Shown: positions 20,584 through 56,834 of the stretch, in pieces | How positions within the stretch are numbered: position 1 is the stretch's first letter | Layout of the letters: each line of letters starts with the position of its first letter | Source: Streptomyces violaceusniger | GTDB lineage: Bacteria; Actinomycetota; Actinomycetes; Streptomycetales; Streptomycetaceae | Assembly (NCBI GenBank): GCA_005405945.1 | Contig: BJHW01000001.1 | Location: forward strand, 558,001-622,000 | Direction of reading: 5' to 3' | Length of the DNA: 64,000 nucleotides | Made by a program: the position numbers and the translations under genes | Notes under the pieces: model-generated | Database searches by the model: none | Told to the model about the DNA's origin: nothing | Seen by the model: only the letters and a program-made list of their open reading frames with translations

Positions 20584-20739
20584 GGCCGAACCACCTCCCC
20601 CCAGGCAGACCGCAGTCCCATACTGCACGCTCCGTCCGCGAGCGGGCCCCCACGCGGCCCGGCGTTGCGCACCCGTGATCCCGGATACCGGGCCTCCTCA
20701 AGCGCTCAGCGAGAGCGACCGGCGCGCGGTTCACTGGTG

Positions 20740-20904
20740 CACCGCGTCAATGCCCACCTGACCGGGCGCCCCATCGACCGCGGCGGTGAATACACCTCGG
20801 CCGAATTCCGAGGTGCGAATAAGGGAGTGGGAACTGAGGCTTTCGCCTTCACCGAGACCTTCTGGAACTGTCGCCGTCTACACAAGCACAAGACCCGCGG
20901 CTAA
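20740..20904 (+). mobile_element. IS3-family transposase remnant (OrfB/integrase part)
   Basis: In one plus-strand frame PIDRGGEYTSAEFRG corresponds to the IS3 integrase motif usually seen as H-S-D-R-G-x-Q-Y-T-S. It is followed after a gap by AFAFTETFWNCRRLHKH, like the C-terminal F-I-E-x-F-Y-N-x-R-R-L-H-S motif. Most of the DDE domain between them is missing. A dead fragment, with no inverted ends recognised. Confidence 0.6.
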
Positions 20905-20997
20905 AATCTCACACCAGCCGAGACCAGATAGCGGCAGCAACATGCACTCGCAGCGTAGAGATCGAGTGTCCAAGATCAGGGCAAAACTTCGGTCAAG

Positions 20998-21198
20998 ATG
21001 TCCACCTGCGTACCGGTCATCGTCGCCACCAGACTGGGCAAAGGCTCGGCATGCTCCGGGAAGGGAGCCGCATCGCTGCTGTGCCAGGCCCTGGCCACGG
21101 TGCGGGCGATGGGCGTCACCGCGCAGATCATCGTCCGCGCCGACTCCGCGCACTTCGCCGGCCCGTGGACCGCCACCGGCCACCGTCTGCGCATCTGA
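20998..21198 (+). mobile_element. IS1380/IS4-type transposase remnant
   Basis: A 66-codon frame: GKGSACSGKGAASLLCQALA, then TVRAMGVTAQIIVRADSAHF. The G-x-G-A(S)-x-(S)-G-K-G-A stretch followed by V-R-A-D-S-A is typical of IS1380-like transposases around the second catalytic Asp. Only this middle piece remains. With the IS3 piece beside it, this marks a mobile-element graveyard between the NRPS side and the macrolactam cluster. Confidence 0.6.
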
Positions 21199-21578
21199 CA
21201 CGGCAGTGGTAGTTCCGGTGTCCGTGCCGGTCGGAGGCCGGTTGAGGGATGAGTACGGCCACCGCGACGCTCACAATTCATGCGGTGGATCGAGACTGCG
21301 CGCATTATCACGGTGGGCGAATATAGATCATGGAGTAACCTGCGTGGACGCGGCCTTTCGATGGAAAGCACTACGGAACGCAACCGAAACACTTCAAGAT
21401 CATTCCCGTGCCCTCCCAGGTTAAAATCCGAGTATCGGGAGCCCAGAGCGGTGATCGCAATCACTGAGATAGCTTCACATGCGCGGACATCAGGGCTAAA
21501 GTCTTCTGCGGCTACAGCCATTGACACGGGTATTTTGACGCCACTACGAACAGTAGCGGCAGACGGGGACTTTTCAGA
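21199..21578. other. AT-richer leader region of the LAL regulator
   Basis: A 380-base stretch without a gene, much lower in GC than the rest of the window. It contains a small inverted repeat GTGATCGCAATCAC at 21451-21464 (5-base arms) and a candidate promoter at 21521-21550. Frames across it carry no recognisable domain. The base composition could also reflect the edge of a transferred segment. Confidence 0.4.
21521..21550 (+). promoter_or_regulatory. Candidate promoter of the LAL regulator gene
   Basis: TTGACA at 21521-21526 and TACGAA at 21545-21550, 18 bases apart, resemble an RpoD/HrdB-type promoter. They lie 29 bases before the ATG. The -10 match is only partial, so this is a suggestion. 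Confidence 0.3.
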
Positions 21579-23953
21579 ATGGCTCCTGTGGAGTACATGG
21601 ACGCGCTCTCTCAACTCAGAGACATATATCGAGAAACGTCCGACGGGAATGCAGGCATTGTCCTCGTTCGCGGTGGGATGGCGAGCGGTAAAACCAGACT
21701 CCTCTACGATTTCCTGCTGAATTCACGGGACGCGGGGGCGCTCACGTTAATCGCGCACGGCTCCCAGGCCGAGCGCACGGTCCGCGGCGGGGTGATCGAG
21801 CAGATCCTGCGCGGCGGGGGCTGGGCATGGACGCCGGCGTGGACGCGTGCGCCGACGACGGCCGCGCCGACCGGCTGGTCCAGCGAGTGTGCGAGCGGCT
21901 GCTGGAGGTGTCGAGAAAGCGCCCCGTCGTCATCGGCGTGGACGATGTGCATTTCGCGGACGACGTGTCCCTGCAAGCGCTGCTTCATCTGCACCGCCGC
22001 ATTCACGGGTCGCGCATTCTCGTGGTGCTCAACATGTGGGAACGATCCCGCCCGACAATGTCCTTGTTCTGCGCCGAGCTGAACCGGCGTCCCGTCCACA
22101 CGCTGCGGCTCGCGCCGATGTCGCGGGACGCGGTCGTCGAGCTGGCGGCCGGCTCGCTCGGCCGGCAGACGGCGCTGCGCATCGCGCCGGTCCTGATGGA
22201 GCAGAGCCGGGGGAACCCGCTGCTGGTGAACGCGCTGGTCGAGGAATGGAGCGTCGACCAGGTCGGCAAGGACGGGCCGCCGGAGCCGGGAACCGAGTTC
22301 GGGCTTGCCGTCCTCGGCAGCCTGCACCGCTGGGAACCGCAGCTGCTGGACGTCTGCCACGCGCTGGCCGTGCTCGGCGAGCACGCCACGGAGTCGCTGC
22401 TCGTCCAGCTCGCGCAGGCGCCGCCGGAGTACGTCACCGAGGTCATCGACATCCTCGACGCGGCGGGGTTGCTCGCCGACGGGCAGTTCCGGCATTCCGC
22501 CGTCCGCCTGGTGGTCCTCGGCGACCTGGCCCCACACACGCGCTCGGCCATGCACCGGCGCGCAGCAGAGCTGCTCCACCAGCGCGGCGTGTCCGCGACC
22601 GACATCGCCGAGCACTGCCTCGCCGCGGGCGGCATCAGCGGCCCCTTCCAGATAAGGACCCTGCGGGAGGCCGCCCGGCAGGCGCTCGCCACCGACCGGC
22701 CCGCGCGGGCCCAGCGCTACCTTGAGCTCGGTCTGGCGGCCTGCGACGACGAGCAGGAGCGGTTGGAGCTCACCAGGGCGTGCGCCGAGGTCGCCTGGCG
22801 GGTCCACCCCTCCACCGCCGCGTACTCGTCCGCGGCGGTCCTCGACCGGGACCTCGGAGCCCTGACCAGCCGGGATGCGGTCACCGTGGTCCAGCGCTCC
22901 CTGTGGCACGGCGAGTTCGACACCGCCGCCCGGGTCCTGGCCCGGCTCGGGGAGTCCGGCGTCCTGCCGGAACCGCAGGTCTCAGCCGAGCTGCGCCTGA
23001 CCCTGCACTGGTACTACGGCGCCACCGTCGACCGCTCCTGCGGGCCGGTCGACATCACGGCGCTCGGCGAGCACTGGACCCCCGCCGACGACCCGTGGAC
23101 CGCCATCGCCGACTCCCTGAGCACGCTGTGGACCGGAGCCGACAGCAAGGAGGCCGTGGACAGCGCCGAGCATGTCCTGAGGAGCTTCCGGCTCGACGAG
23201 ATCGGGCTGGAGGTCCTGGCCACCGCACTGCTGGCCCTGGCGTACGCGGGTGAGGGGGACGAGGCGGCCCGCCAGTGCGACCGGCTCATCGACGAGGCCG
23301 TGCGGCGCGGCGGCGTCACCTGGCAGGCGCTGCTGCGCGCGGTCCGCGCGGAGATCGCGCTCTCCCAGGACGATCCGGGGTCGGCGACGACGCAGGCGGT
23401 CCAGGCGCTGCAGCTGCTGCGTCCCGGGGAGTGGGGGGTGCTCATCGGGTATCCGCTGACGTGCCTGCTGTTGGCCGACGCGGCGCGCGGGCGCGCCGAC
23501 GCGATCGCCGAACCGCAGCGGCTGATCGTTCCAGAGGCAATGTTCGGCACCGTCATCGGCCTTCGGTACCTGCACGCCCGCGGGAAGTACTACCTGGCCA
23601 CAGGGCATCTGCTCACCGCGATCACCGACCTGCAAGCGTGCAGACAGATCATGCGCGACCGGGGCCTCGGCGCGCCCATGCTCGTGCCGGTCGACAGCGA
23701 CCTCGCCGAGGCGCGAATGGCGCTCGGGGCGCCGGAGCCGCCCGTCCTGAGCGACGCCGAGCGCCGGGTCGCGGTGCTGGCCGCCGACGGCCACTCCAAT
23801 CGGGAGATCAGCCGCAAGCTCTGGATCACCGTCAGCACGGTGGAGCAGCATCTGACGCGCGTCTACCGGAAGCTGGAGGTGAGCGGCCGGCCGCAGCTCC
23901 AGGACCGGCTGGCCCGCTGGTCGTCGGTCGGGGCCCAGCCGAGGGGCGCCTGA
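21579..23953 (+). CDS. LAL-family (large ATP-binding LuxR) transcriptional regulator
   Basis: A 791-residue protein once the GGGGG run at 21816-21820 is given one more G. The N-terminal AAA-type ATPase domain starts with the Walker A motif GGMASGKT (about residues 32-39), and the Walker B region reads VVIGVDDVHFADD. A long helical, TPR-like middle follows. The last 65 residues form a LuxR-type HTH: LSDAERRVAVLAADGHSNRE, then VSTVEQHLTRVYRKLEV. LAL proteins are typical pathway activators in polyketide clusters, acting on promoters of the PKS operon. The ATG lies 8 bases after a GGGGA element. It is convergent with the exporter gene and probably the positive regulator of this macrolactam cluster; that role is inferred from position. 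Confidence 0.88.
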
Positions 23954-23997
23954 CGTGCCGGCCCGCGACTGGTGCGGCCGCGCGCGGACGGGGCCAG

Positions 23998-24033
23998 GCC
24001 GGTTCCGGCCCCGCAGGAGGGGCCGGAACCGGC
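23998..24033 (+). terminator. Strong hairpin after the LAL gene
   Basis: A perfect 15-base-pair stem (23998-24012 with 24019-24033) and a 6-base loop, 44 bases after the LAL stop codon. There is no T tract, as is common in high-GC actinobacteria. It lies between two convergent genes and could serve both directions. Confidence 0.75.
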
Positions 24034-24094
24034 GGCACGGCCGCCTGCGGGGGACAGGGGGTCGTGCGCTGGGAAATATGGATTTCTCCGTGGG

Positions 24095-24205
24095 GCCCCC
24101 GCCCCAGCGGATGTCGGACAGAGTGAGGGCGCAGACCTCGCCGATGCGCAGGCCGAGCTCCCACATCAGGCGGCAGGCGATGCAGCCGCGCGCCGCCGCG
24201 GGCAT
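24095..24205 (-). pseudogene. Tyrosine recombinase (phage-type integrase) fragment
   Basis: A 37-codon minus-strand piece contains CRLMWELGLRIGEVCALTLS followed by DIRW. This is the box I region of tyrosine recombinases, with the conserved catalytic Arg in GLRIGE. Nothing else of the roughly 300-400-residue enzyme is present. It lies between the LAL gene and the exporter and suggests that an integrative element once ended here. Confidence 0.6.
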
Positions 24206-24242
24206 GTGCCGGCGGCAGGTGGTCAGTTCCTCGCGTCGGCCC

Positions 24243-25805
24243 TCACTTTCGTGCGACCGCCGCGGCGTCCCCCTCCTTCTGCCGCTTCGCCGCCGAGACG
24301 ACGGGGACGCGGCGCAGCAGCAGGCCGACGCCGACAGCGCAGGCGGCGACGACGCCCATGCCGGTGATCGCGGCGACGTTCATCCCCTGGACGAACGCGT
24401 CTCTGGCCGTGGCCAGCAGGTCGGCCCCGCCGCTGGGCAGGTGGGCGGCGACCGCGTCGGCGCCGGCGAGCGTGCTGCGCGCGGAGTGGACGGCGTCGCG
24501 CGGTGCCCCGGCGACGGTGACGTCCGCCATCTTCTGGTGGTAGACGGCGGCGCCGACGCTGCCGAGGATGGCGAGGCCGAGGGCACTGCCGAACTCGTCG
24601 CTCGTCTCGGTGATGGCGGACGCGGCGCCCGCCTGCTCCTCGGGAGCGGAGTTCAGCACGAGGTCGGCCACGATCGGCCCGGTAATCATCACTCCGGAGA
24701 CGACGGTGCCCGCCCCGACCAGCACGAGCCACAGGTGCGAGTCGGCGGTGATCCGGGTGACCACGACGAGCCCGACACCGATCACCACGAGCCCGCCGAT
24801 GAGGATCCGCGCGGGGGGCACCTTGGCCGACAGCGCGACGGACGCCACCATCGCGACCATCAGCGCGGGGAACGCGCTGAGCGACCAGAGCGCGGCCTCC
24901 AGTGGCCGCATGCCGAGGACGAGTTGCAGGTACTGGTTGGAGAACAGGCTGATGCCGGTCAGCGTAAACGTCGCGATGATCTTCACCAGGACGGACGCGC
25001 TGAACATCGGGACACGGAACAGCCGGACGTCGATCAGCGGGGACGGGTGGTGGAGCTGCCGGAGCACGAACAGGGCGCCGAGCGCCAGTCCCACGGCCAG
25101 GCTGCCGACCGCGAGGTTGCTGTAGCCGTCGACCGCGAGTTTCTTGGTCCCGTAGATCGCGGCGAGGACGCCGCCGAGCGACAGAGCGGCGCCGAGGAGG
25201 TCGAACCTCCCGACGCGCGGAGGCCGGAACTCCGGCAGCAGGATCGGGCCGAGGACGAGCAGCAGCACCATGATCGGCCCGTTGATGAGGAAGACCGACC
25301 CCCACCAGAAGTGGTTCAGCAGCAGGCCGCCGATGACCGGGCCGAGGACCGCGCCCGAGGTGAGGGCGCCGGTCCACATGCCAATCGCGCCCTTGCGCTC
25401 CTTCTCGTCGCGGAACATGTTGCGGATCAGCGCGAGCGTGGACGGCATGAGGGTCGCGCCGGCGAGTCCGAGCAGCCCGCGCGCGGCGATGAGCATCTCC
25501 GCGTTGGGCGCGTAGGCGGCCGCCACCGAAGCGCCGCCGAACGCCGCGGCGCCGAGCAGGAGCAGGCGGCGGCGCCCGATCCGGTCGCCCAGCGCCCCCA
25601 TCGTGATCAGCATCCCGGCCAGCACGAAGCCGTACATGTCCATGATCCATAACTGCTGGGTACCGGACGGCTCGAGCTCGGCACTGATGAACGGCAGCGC
25701 GAAGAACAGCACGCCGATGTCCATGGAGATGAGCAGGCAGGGCAGGACGAGGACCGCCAGGCCGATCCATTCTCTTGAACCTGCCTTAAGGCTCGCGTCA
25801 GGCAT
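24243..25805 (-). CDS. MFS drug exporter, DHA2 (EmrB/QacA) type
   Basis: A 520-residue membrane protein with about 14 hydrophobic segments, the count of the DHA2 family. Motif A appears as GALGDRIGRRRLLLLG between helices 2 and 3. The motif C region reads GAVLGPVIGGLLL, as in proton-driven antiporters. The start ATG is preceded by GAGAGGTGGG. It is divergent from a TetR gene across a 153-base region with an inverted repeat, the usual exporter/repressor arrangement. It most likely pumps out the macrolactam and protects the producer. Export of an unrelated drug cannot be excluded. Confidence 0.9.
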   Translation of the reverse strand: MPDASLKAGSREWIGLAVLVLPCLLISMDIGVLFFALPFISAELEPSGTQQLWIMDMYGFVLAGMLITMGALGDRIGRRRLLLLGAAAFGGASVAAAYAPNAEMLIAARGLLGLAGATLMPSTLALIRNMFRDEKERKGAIGMWTGALTSGAVLGPVIGGLLLNHFWWGSVFLINGPIMVLLLVLGPILLPEFRPPRVGRFDLLGAALSLGGVLAAIYGTKKLAVDGYSNLAVGSLAVGLALGALFVLRQLHHPSPLIDVRLFRVPMFSASVLVKIIATFTLTGISLFSNQYLQLVLGMRPLEAALWSLSAFPALMVAMVASVALSAKVPPARILIGGLVVIGVGLVVVTRITADSHLWLVLVGAGTVVSGVMITGPIVADLVLNSAPEEQAGAASAITETSDEFGSALGLAILGSVGAAVYHQKMADVTVAGAPRDAVHSARSTLAGADAVAAHLPSGGADLLATARDAFVQGMNVAAITGMGVVAACAVGVGLLLRRVPVVSAAKRQKEGDAAAVARK

Positions 25806-25958
25806 ATGTGTCCCACCTCTCAGGTTGCTGTGCCAGGCTGCGAGAGCGGCACTGATTATGGTGCATACTTTTTAGTATAACCCACATACAGTTGCCTGGC
25901 GTATATAGTGCACACAGAAGAGGGTGGGTCGTCAACCCGGGACAGCGAAGAGGGATCT
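25806..25958. promoter_or_regulatory. Divergent promoter/operator region between exporter and TetR genes
   Basis: An AT-rich 153-base region in GC-rich surroundings. It contains an inverted repeat ATACT-TTTT-AGTAT (25865-25878) and, about 35 bases on, GTATATAGTGCAC (25901-25913). These are candidate TetR operator and -10 elements for the two opposed genes. The exact start sites are not determinable by eye. Confidence 0.55.
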
Positions 25959-26708
25959 GTGAGAGAGACCGACGGTGCGAAATTGCCGGCTGCCATCGAG
26001 GCGGTCTGGGGGCTGCGCGAGCGTCCCCAGAAGGGCCCGAAACCCGGGCTGAGTCTTGAGCGCATCATCGGCGGCGCCGTCGCGATCGCCGAGGCCGAAG
26101 GCATCGGCGCGGTCTCGATGAACCGGGTGGCCGTGGACCTCGGCGTCACCACGATGGCGCTCTACCGCTATGTCGGCTCCAAGGACGAACTGCTCGTCCT
26201 GATGACCGACGCGGCGTTCGGCGCTCCACCCGACCTGGCGGCCGAGCCCGGCGGCTGGCGGGCCGGGCTGACCCGCTGGTGCTGGGCGCTGCTGCACGTC
26301 CAGTGCGAGCACTCCTGGATGCTGCGGATCCCGGTCAACGGCTACCCCACCACGCCGAACCAGCTCGGCTGGCTGGAGACCGGTCTCGCCTCGCTGGGCG
26401 ACACTCCGCTGGATGAGCACGAGAAGCTGTCGGTGATGCTGACGCTCTCCGGCTTCGTCCGGATCCAGGCGACGCTGGCCTCCGACATCGACGACTACAC
26501 CCGGGCGACCGGCACCGCGGCCGACGATGCGCCCGCCTCCTACGCCCGGGTGCTGGAGAAGCTCGCGAGCCCCGAACGCTTCCCCGCCCTCAACGCGGTG
26601 ATCGCGTCCGGCGTCATGGATAGGCACGACGAGCCCGACACCGAGTTCATCTTCGGGCTGGAACGGTTCCTCGACGGAATCGAGCTTCTCGTGCGGGAGA
26701 AATCCTGA
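25959..26708 (+). CDS. TetR-family transcriptional regulator
   Basis: A 249-residue protein. I chose the GTG at 25959 with GAGGGA just upstream. The frame is open to a GTG at 25908, but those extra 17 residues overlap the operator region. The HTH lies near residues 45-75: GIGAVSMNRVAVDLGVTTMA, then LYRYVGSKDELL. The ligand-binding part is the longer C-terminal type, with a Trp-rich WRAGLTRWCWALLHV segment. It should repress the divergent exporter gene and release it when the ligand, perhaps the macrolactam, is bound. It ends 70 bases from the end of the convergent PKS gene, with a double hairpin between them. Confidence 0.88.
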   Translation: MRETDGAKLPAAIEAVWGLRERPQKGPKPGLSLERIIGGAVAIAEAEGIGAVSMNRVAVDLGVTTMALYRYVGSKDELLVLMTDAAFGAPPDLAAEPGGWRAGLTRWCWALLHVQCEHSWMLRIPVNGYPTTPNQLGWLETGLASLGDTPLDEHEKLSVMLTLSGFVRIQATLASDIDDYTRATGTAADDAPASYARVLEKLASPERFPALNAVIASGVMDRHDEPDTEFIFGLERFLDGIELLVREKS

Positions 26709-26730
26709 CCCTTCCGGAAGGAAAATGGAA

Positions 26731-26775
26731 CCCCGGGGACGAAGGTGGCCGTACATCGCGGCCCTGTCCCCGGGG
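26731..26775. terminator. Nested hairpin terminator between TetR and PKS genes
   Basis: Outer arms CCCCGGGGAC (26731-26740) and GTCCCCGGGG (26766-26775) pair perfectly. Inner arms GGCCG (26747-26751) and CGGCC (26759-26763) enclose a 7-base loop. It sits exactly between two convergent genes and should stop transcription from both sides. Confidence 0.75.
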
Positions 26776-26778
26776 AGG

Positions 26779-53589
<26,811 letters not shown>

Positions 53590-53694
53590 GAGAACGCACT
53601 CCGCAAACCCGGTCTTCACCATGAATTTTCGAACATGAACCGACTCCGGACCCTAGGTTCCGCAGCACCGAAACGCCCACCCCTACCGCACCCC

Positions 53695-55071
53695 TTATCG
53701 CGGACCCGGCAATCTTCTCGACCGTTCTGCCAACGCCGGAGAAGCAGCGGTCTCCCCGCTTTCCGGCGCGCACGCATCGTATTTCCGCTGTATATAGAAA
53801 AGGTCCTCCAGGAGGCCGGACGAGGTGACGGCGCCGGCCGGGGCGCGCCGCTCGGGCGGCGGGACCGGGAGGGCGCCGGTGTCGGCCCAGCAGAGCCGTC
53901 CCGCGCCGTCGAGGGCGCTGCGCGTCCGCCCTCGGTTGTCCGGATGGACGCAGTACGGCACGTCGAGGTAGCCGTGCCGGAACGCCAGCAGCAGCGCCGT
54001 ACCGATGTCCCTGTGGAGGTTCCGAACGGCGTTGATCAGCGCGTTCGCCTCCTGGTAGGTCGCGGAGTCATCGCCATTCGCGCCGTCGGCGGGCGGGCGG
54101 AGCGGGGGGCGCGCCCCAGCTGCCCTGGCGACGTACTCCAGCGCGGCGACGTTCTCGGCGATGGTCGGGATGCGGCGCGACTCGGCGACCGTCTTGACGA
54201 TGATCCGCTCGGAGCCGGTCGCCAGCGCGAGCCCGGCTGCCTCCCCGAGCAGCCGGTACGCGCCACGGTCCGTCCGCGGGTAAACGCCCATGTACGCGTA
54301 GATGACGACATGCCACGAGGACAGGGAAAGGAGCTCTTGGCACAGCCTCCGCAACGCGAGGACGGCTTCGATATCCTGTTCCGGATTGGTCTGCTGGGCG
54401 TAACTCACTGAAAGGCTGCGAAGGCCCCGCTGCTGGAAGAACAACGCCTCCAGAACGCTCAGCGCGACGAGGAGTCCCGGCGGGCACAGCTGGCCGAGCA
54501 TGCATCCGCCGAACGTCTCCAGATGCGGTTCCGATTGGAATTCGCGGAGCGCGGCGAAACGGACGGCGCAATCCGACCAGTTGCGGATCGACTCCGCCAG
54601 CGGCGTCCGGCCGTACGGCAGGCAGTACGAGACGGGCCCGCCCTCGGTCGCGGTGAGCCGCAGCGCGATGAGGGCCGAGAAGATGTCGGCCGGGACCGCC
54701 GAGCCGTGCCGGACCTGAACCGGGAAGTCTCGGTTCAGGAGGCCCGCGAGGACGGCCGCCGTGGTCTCCGCCGGATGGCTGACGATCGGGTAGCCGTTGA
54801 GGTTCGCGCCGCCGTCCGCACGCACCGCCCGCTCGGCGGACGCCAGGTCGCCGACCCGGGTGTAGCTGTCCAGTGTGAGCGTGCCAACGGTGGTGGCGGC
54901 GGCGGACCTGGTCGCCGCGAGGCCCGCGCGCATCAGGCCGGGCGGGCCGAAGCCCATGCGGGGCTGGGCGACCAGTTCCCCGGCGTCGGCGGCGCGCCGC
55001 ACGAACGCCCCGAAGTCGACCTCGCTCGGATGCACGTCGGTGGACACCGTCCGCGGCGCGACATCGCTCAC
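53695..55071 (-). CDS. Glutamate mutase, large (E) subunit, VinI-type
   Basis: A 458-residue protein. The start GTG (55069-55071) overlaps the stop of the small-subunit gene. TLTLDSYTRVGD, LNGYPIVSHP and VQVRHGS are segments characteristic of the TIM-barrel subunit of coenzyme-B12-dependent glutamate mutase, and length fits the family (about 450-480). With the small subunit it rearranges L-glutamate to (2S,3S)-3-methylaspartate by a radical route. In vicenistatin-type clusters this supplies the starter amino acid, and the VinN-type ligase two genes upstream supports that use. The 105-base gap to PKS A may carry a further promoter. Confidence 0.9.
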   Translation of the reverse strand: MSDVAPRTVSTDVHPSEVDFGAFVRRAADAGELVAQPRMGFGPPGLMRAGLAATRSAAATTVGTLTLDSYTRVGDLASAERAVRADGGANLNGYPIVSHPAETTAAVLAGLLNRDFPVQVRHGSAVPADIFSALIALRLTATEGGPVSYCLPYGRTPLAESIRNWSDCAVRFAALREFQSEPHLETFGGCMLGQLCPPGLLVALSVLEALFFQQRGLRSLSVSYAQQTNPEQDIEAVLALRRLCQELLSLSSWHVVIYAYMGVYPRTDRGAYRLLGEAAGLALATGSERIIVKTVAESRRIPTIAENVAALEYVARAAGARPPLRPPADGANGDDSATYQEANALINAVRNLHRDIGTALLLAFRHGYLDVPYCVHPDNRGRTRSALDGAGRLCWADTGALPVPPPERRAPAGAVTSSGLLEDLFYIQRKYDACAPESGETAASPALAERSRRLPGPR

Positions 55072-55571
55072 GTCCGGCCTCCGTCGCCCGCGAGCTCCCC
55101 GGCCCGCGGCGCCATCGACGCCAGCAGCGTACGGAAGTCCGCGGCGCCCGGGCCGTCGGCGAAGACGGCGTCGAAACCGGCGTCCAGCAGCGCTTCGGTC
55201 TGCCCCGCGGCGGCCTCGTGTTCGATGCCGAGCTTGCCGCCGATCACCACGGGGGTGGCGGCCAGCTCGGGACGGGCTCGCAGCCTGTCGATCAACCGCA
55301 GCCCCTCCTCCCGGCCGTGGCCGTTGACGCTGCTGATGACGACCATCACGGGGGCGATCCGGCAGCACTCCTCGATCAGCAGGTCGTCGGGGACGCACGG
55401 CCCGAGGTTCAGCACCGTGTAGCCGAGTTCCTCGATCAGGAGCTGGAGGAACACCAGATTCCAGGTGTGCGCGTCGGAGGACACGCTGCTGACGACCACG
55501 GTGCCCGCCCGCGCGGCAGGCGGGCACCGGTCCGCCGCGCGGGCGGGCACCGGTTCCATCGGGCGGTTCAT
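55068..55571 (-). CDS. Glutamate mutase, small (S) subunit, VinH-type
   Basis: A 167-residue cobalamin-binding protein. The B12 motif D-x-H-x-x appears as SSDAHTWN, with the His that replaces the lower axial ligand. VVISSVNGHG and VVIGGKLGIE give the remaining loops of the Rossmann-like B12 domain. The usual D-x-H-x-x-G has Trp-Asn here instead of Gly-Asn. It overlaps both neighbours by 4 bases (ATGA upstream, GTGA downstream), so the three proteins should be made together. It pairs with the large subunit encoded next. Confidence 0.9.
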   Translation of the reverse strand: MNRPMEPVPARAADRCPPAARAGTVVVSSVSSDAHTWNLVFLQLLIEELGYTVLNLGPCVPDDLLIEECCRIAPVMVVISSVNGHGREEGLRLIDRLRARPELAATPVVIGGKLGIEHEAAAGQTEALLDAGFDAVFADGPGAADFRTLLASMAPRAGELAGDGGRT

Positions 55572-56834
55572 GGGTGTCCCCCGCCAGGACCGCCGGCCGG
55601 GCCGGCGCGGGACCGGTCACCGGCATGTGCGAGCGGTGGTGCTCCAGCCTCGACACCGACACGATCTCGCCGCCGCGCACCGCCACTTCGGCGGGCGCGG
55701 GCCGGCCGAGGAACATCAGCAGACTCGCGGTGACCCCGTAGGCCCCGGTGTTCGGGATGGTGACGAGGTCGCCGGGCCCGAGCGCAGGCAGCGGGATCTC
55801 CCGGCCGAGGACGTCGCCGGGGGTGCACAGCGGGCCGACCAGGCTGGCGTGCTCCGTCGGCTCCACGTCCGTGCGCACCGACACCGGCAGCAGGCGGCCG
55901 AGCCCGGACATGCCACCGAGGACGTTGATGCCCGCGTCGAGAATCACGAACGTGCGTCCCCTGCTCACCTTGACGTTGGTGACCCCGGCGACGAGCGTCC
56001 CGGCGGTCCCGACCAGGTGGCGGCCGGACTCGAAGGCGATCCGTGGATCGCCCCTGCGCCACCCGGGCAGCGACGCGTCCAGCGCCGTCGCCAGCGCGTC
56101 GCGCAGCCGCGGGTAGACCGGCCGCTCCCCGGGCGCCGCGTACGGCGCGGCGAACCCGCCGCCGATGTCCAGGAACCGCAGCGGCAGGTCCAGTTCCCGC
56201 GCCAGCCGTGCGGCGCCGTCGATGGTCTGCTCGAACTCCGCCATGAGGCTCGCCTCGTCGTGGGCGTTGCTCAGCGGGAAGAAGTGCATACCGGCGAGGC
56301 GCACCCCGCCCACCCGCCGCAGCGCGGGCAGGACGGCGGGCAGCGCCTCGGCGTCGAACCCGAACTGGGAGGGGGTGCCGGTCATGCGGATGCTGGTGGT
56401 GGCACTCCCGGACGCGCTGTTGACGCGCAGCAGGACGTCGGCGGTCGTGCCGTGCTCGCGGGCCGCGGCGCCGACGTGCTCGACGTCGGTGAGCGAGTCG
56501 GTGGAGAAGAGCCGGACGCCGCGGCCGACGGCGGCACGCAACTCGCCCGGGTCTTGCCCGGTCCGGTGTAGAGGCAGTCCGCTCCGGCGAAACCGCCGGC
56601 GAGGGCCGCATCCAGCTCCCCGGTGGAGCTGATCTCGGCGCGGCAGCGTCCGCCGGGGACGGCACGCAGGGCTGCGACGACGTCGGGATGCGGGTTTGCC
56701 TTGAGCGCGTAGAACAGCTCGGTCTCCGCGGGCAGCGCGCCGAGCAGGTCACGGGCCGCCGCGGCGACCTCGTCGAGGTCGTACACGTAGACCGGCGTGC
56801 CGAAGCGGGCCGCGAGATCGTCCAGCCGGGTCAC
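55568..56834 (-). CDS. PLP-dependent decarboxylase of ACP-bound 3-methylaspartate, VinO-type
   Basis: A 422-residue fold-type III PLP enzyme, like diaminopimelate/ornithine decarboxylases. FYALKANPHP carries the PLP Lys near residue 45. HFFPLSNAHDE and LDIGGGFAAPY form the phosphate-binding region, and CTPGDVLGREIPLPALGPGD is the C-terminal motif around the catalytic Cys. The frame breaks near 56550 and at CCCCC 55578-55582. Adding one base at each makes the stop overlap the next ATG, which supports the repair. The GTG start overlaps the ligase stop. VinO removes the alpha-carboxylate of 3-methylaspartyl-ACP to give 3-aminoisobutyryl-ACP; the same reaction is inferred here. Confidence 0.87.

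Noticed and set aside
21451..21464. Inverted repeat as the operator of the LAL gene
   Set aside because: Arms of only five bases and no second copy; listed only as part of the leader region.
24223..25770. A minus-strand frame of about 515 codons inside the MFS gene
   Set aside because: Arg/Pro-rich out-of-frame shadow; the frame of 24243-25805 shows real transmembrane helices and MFS motifs.
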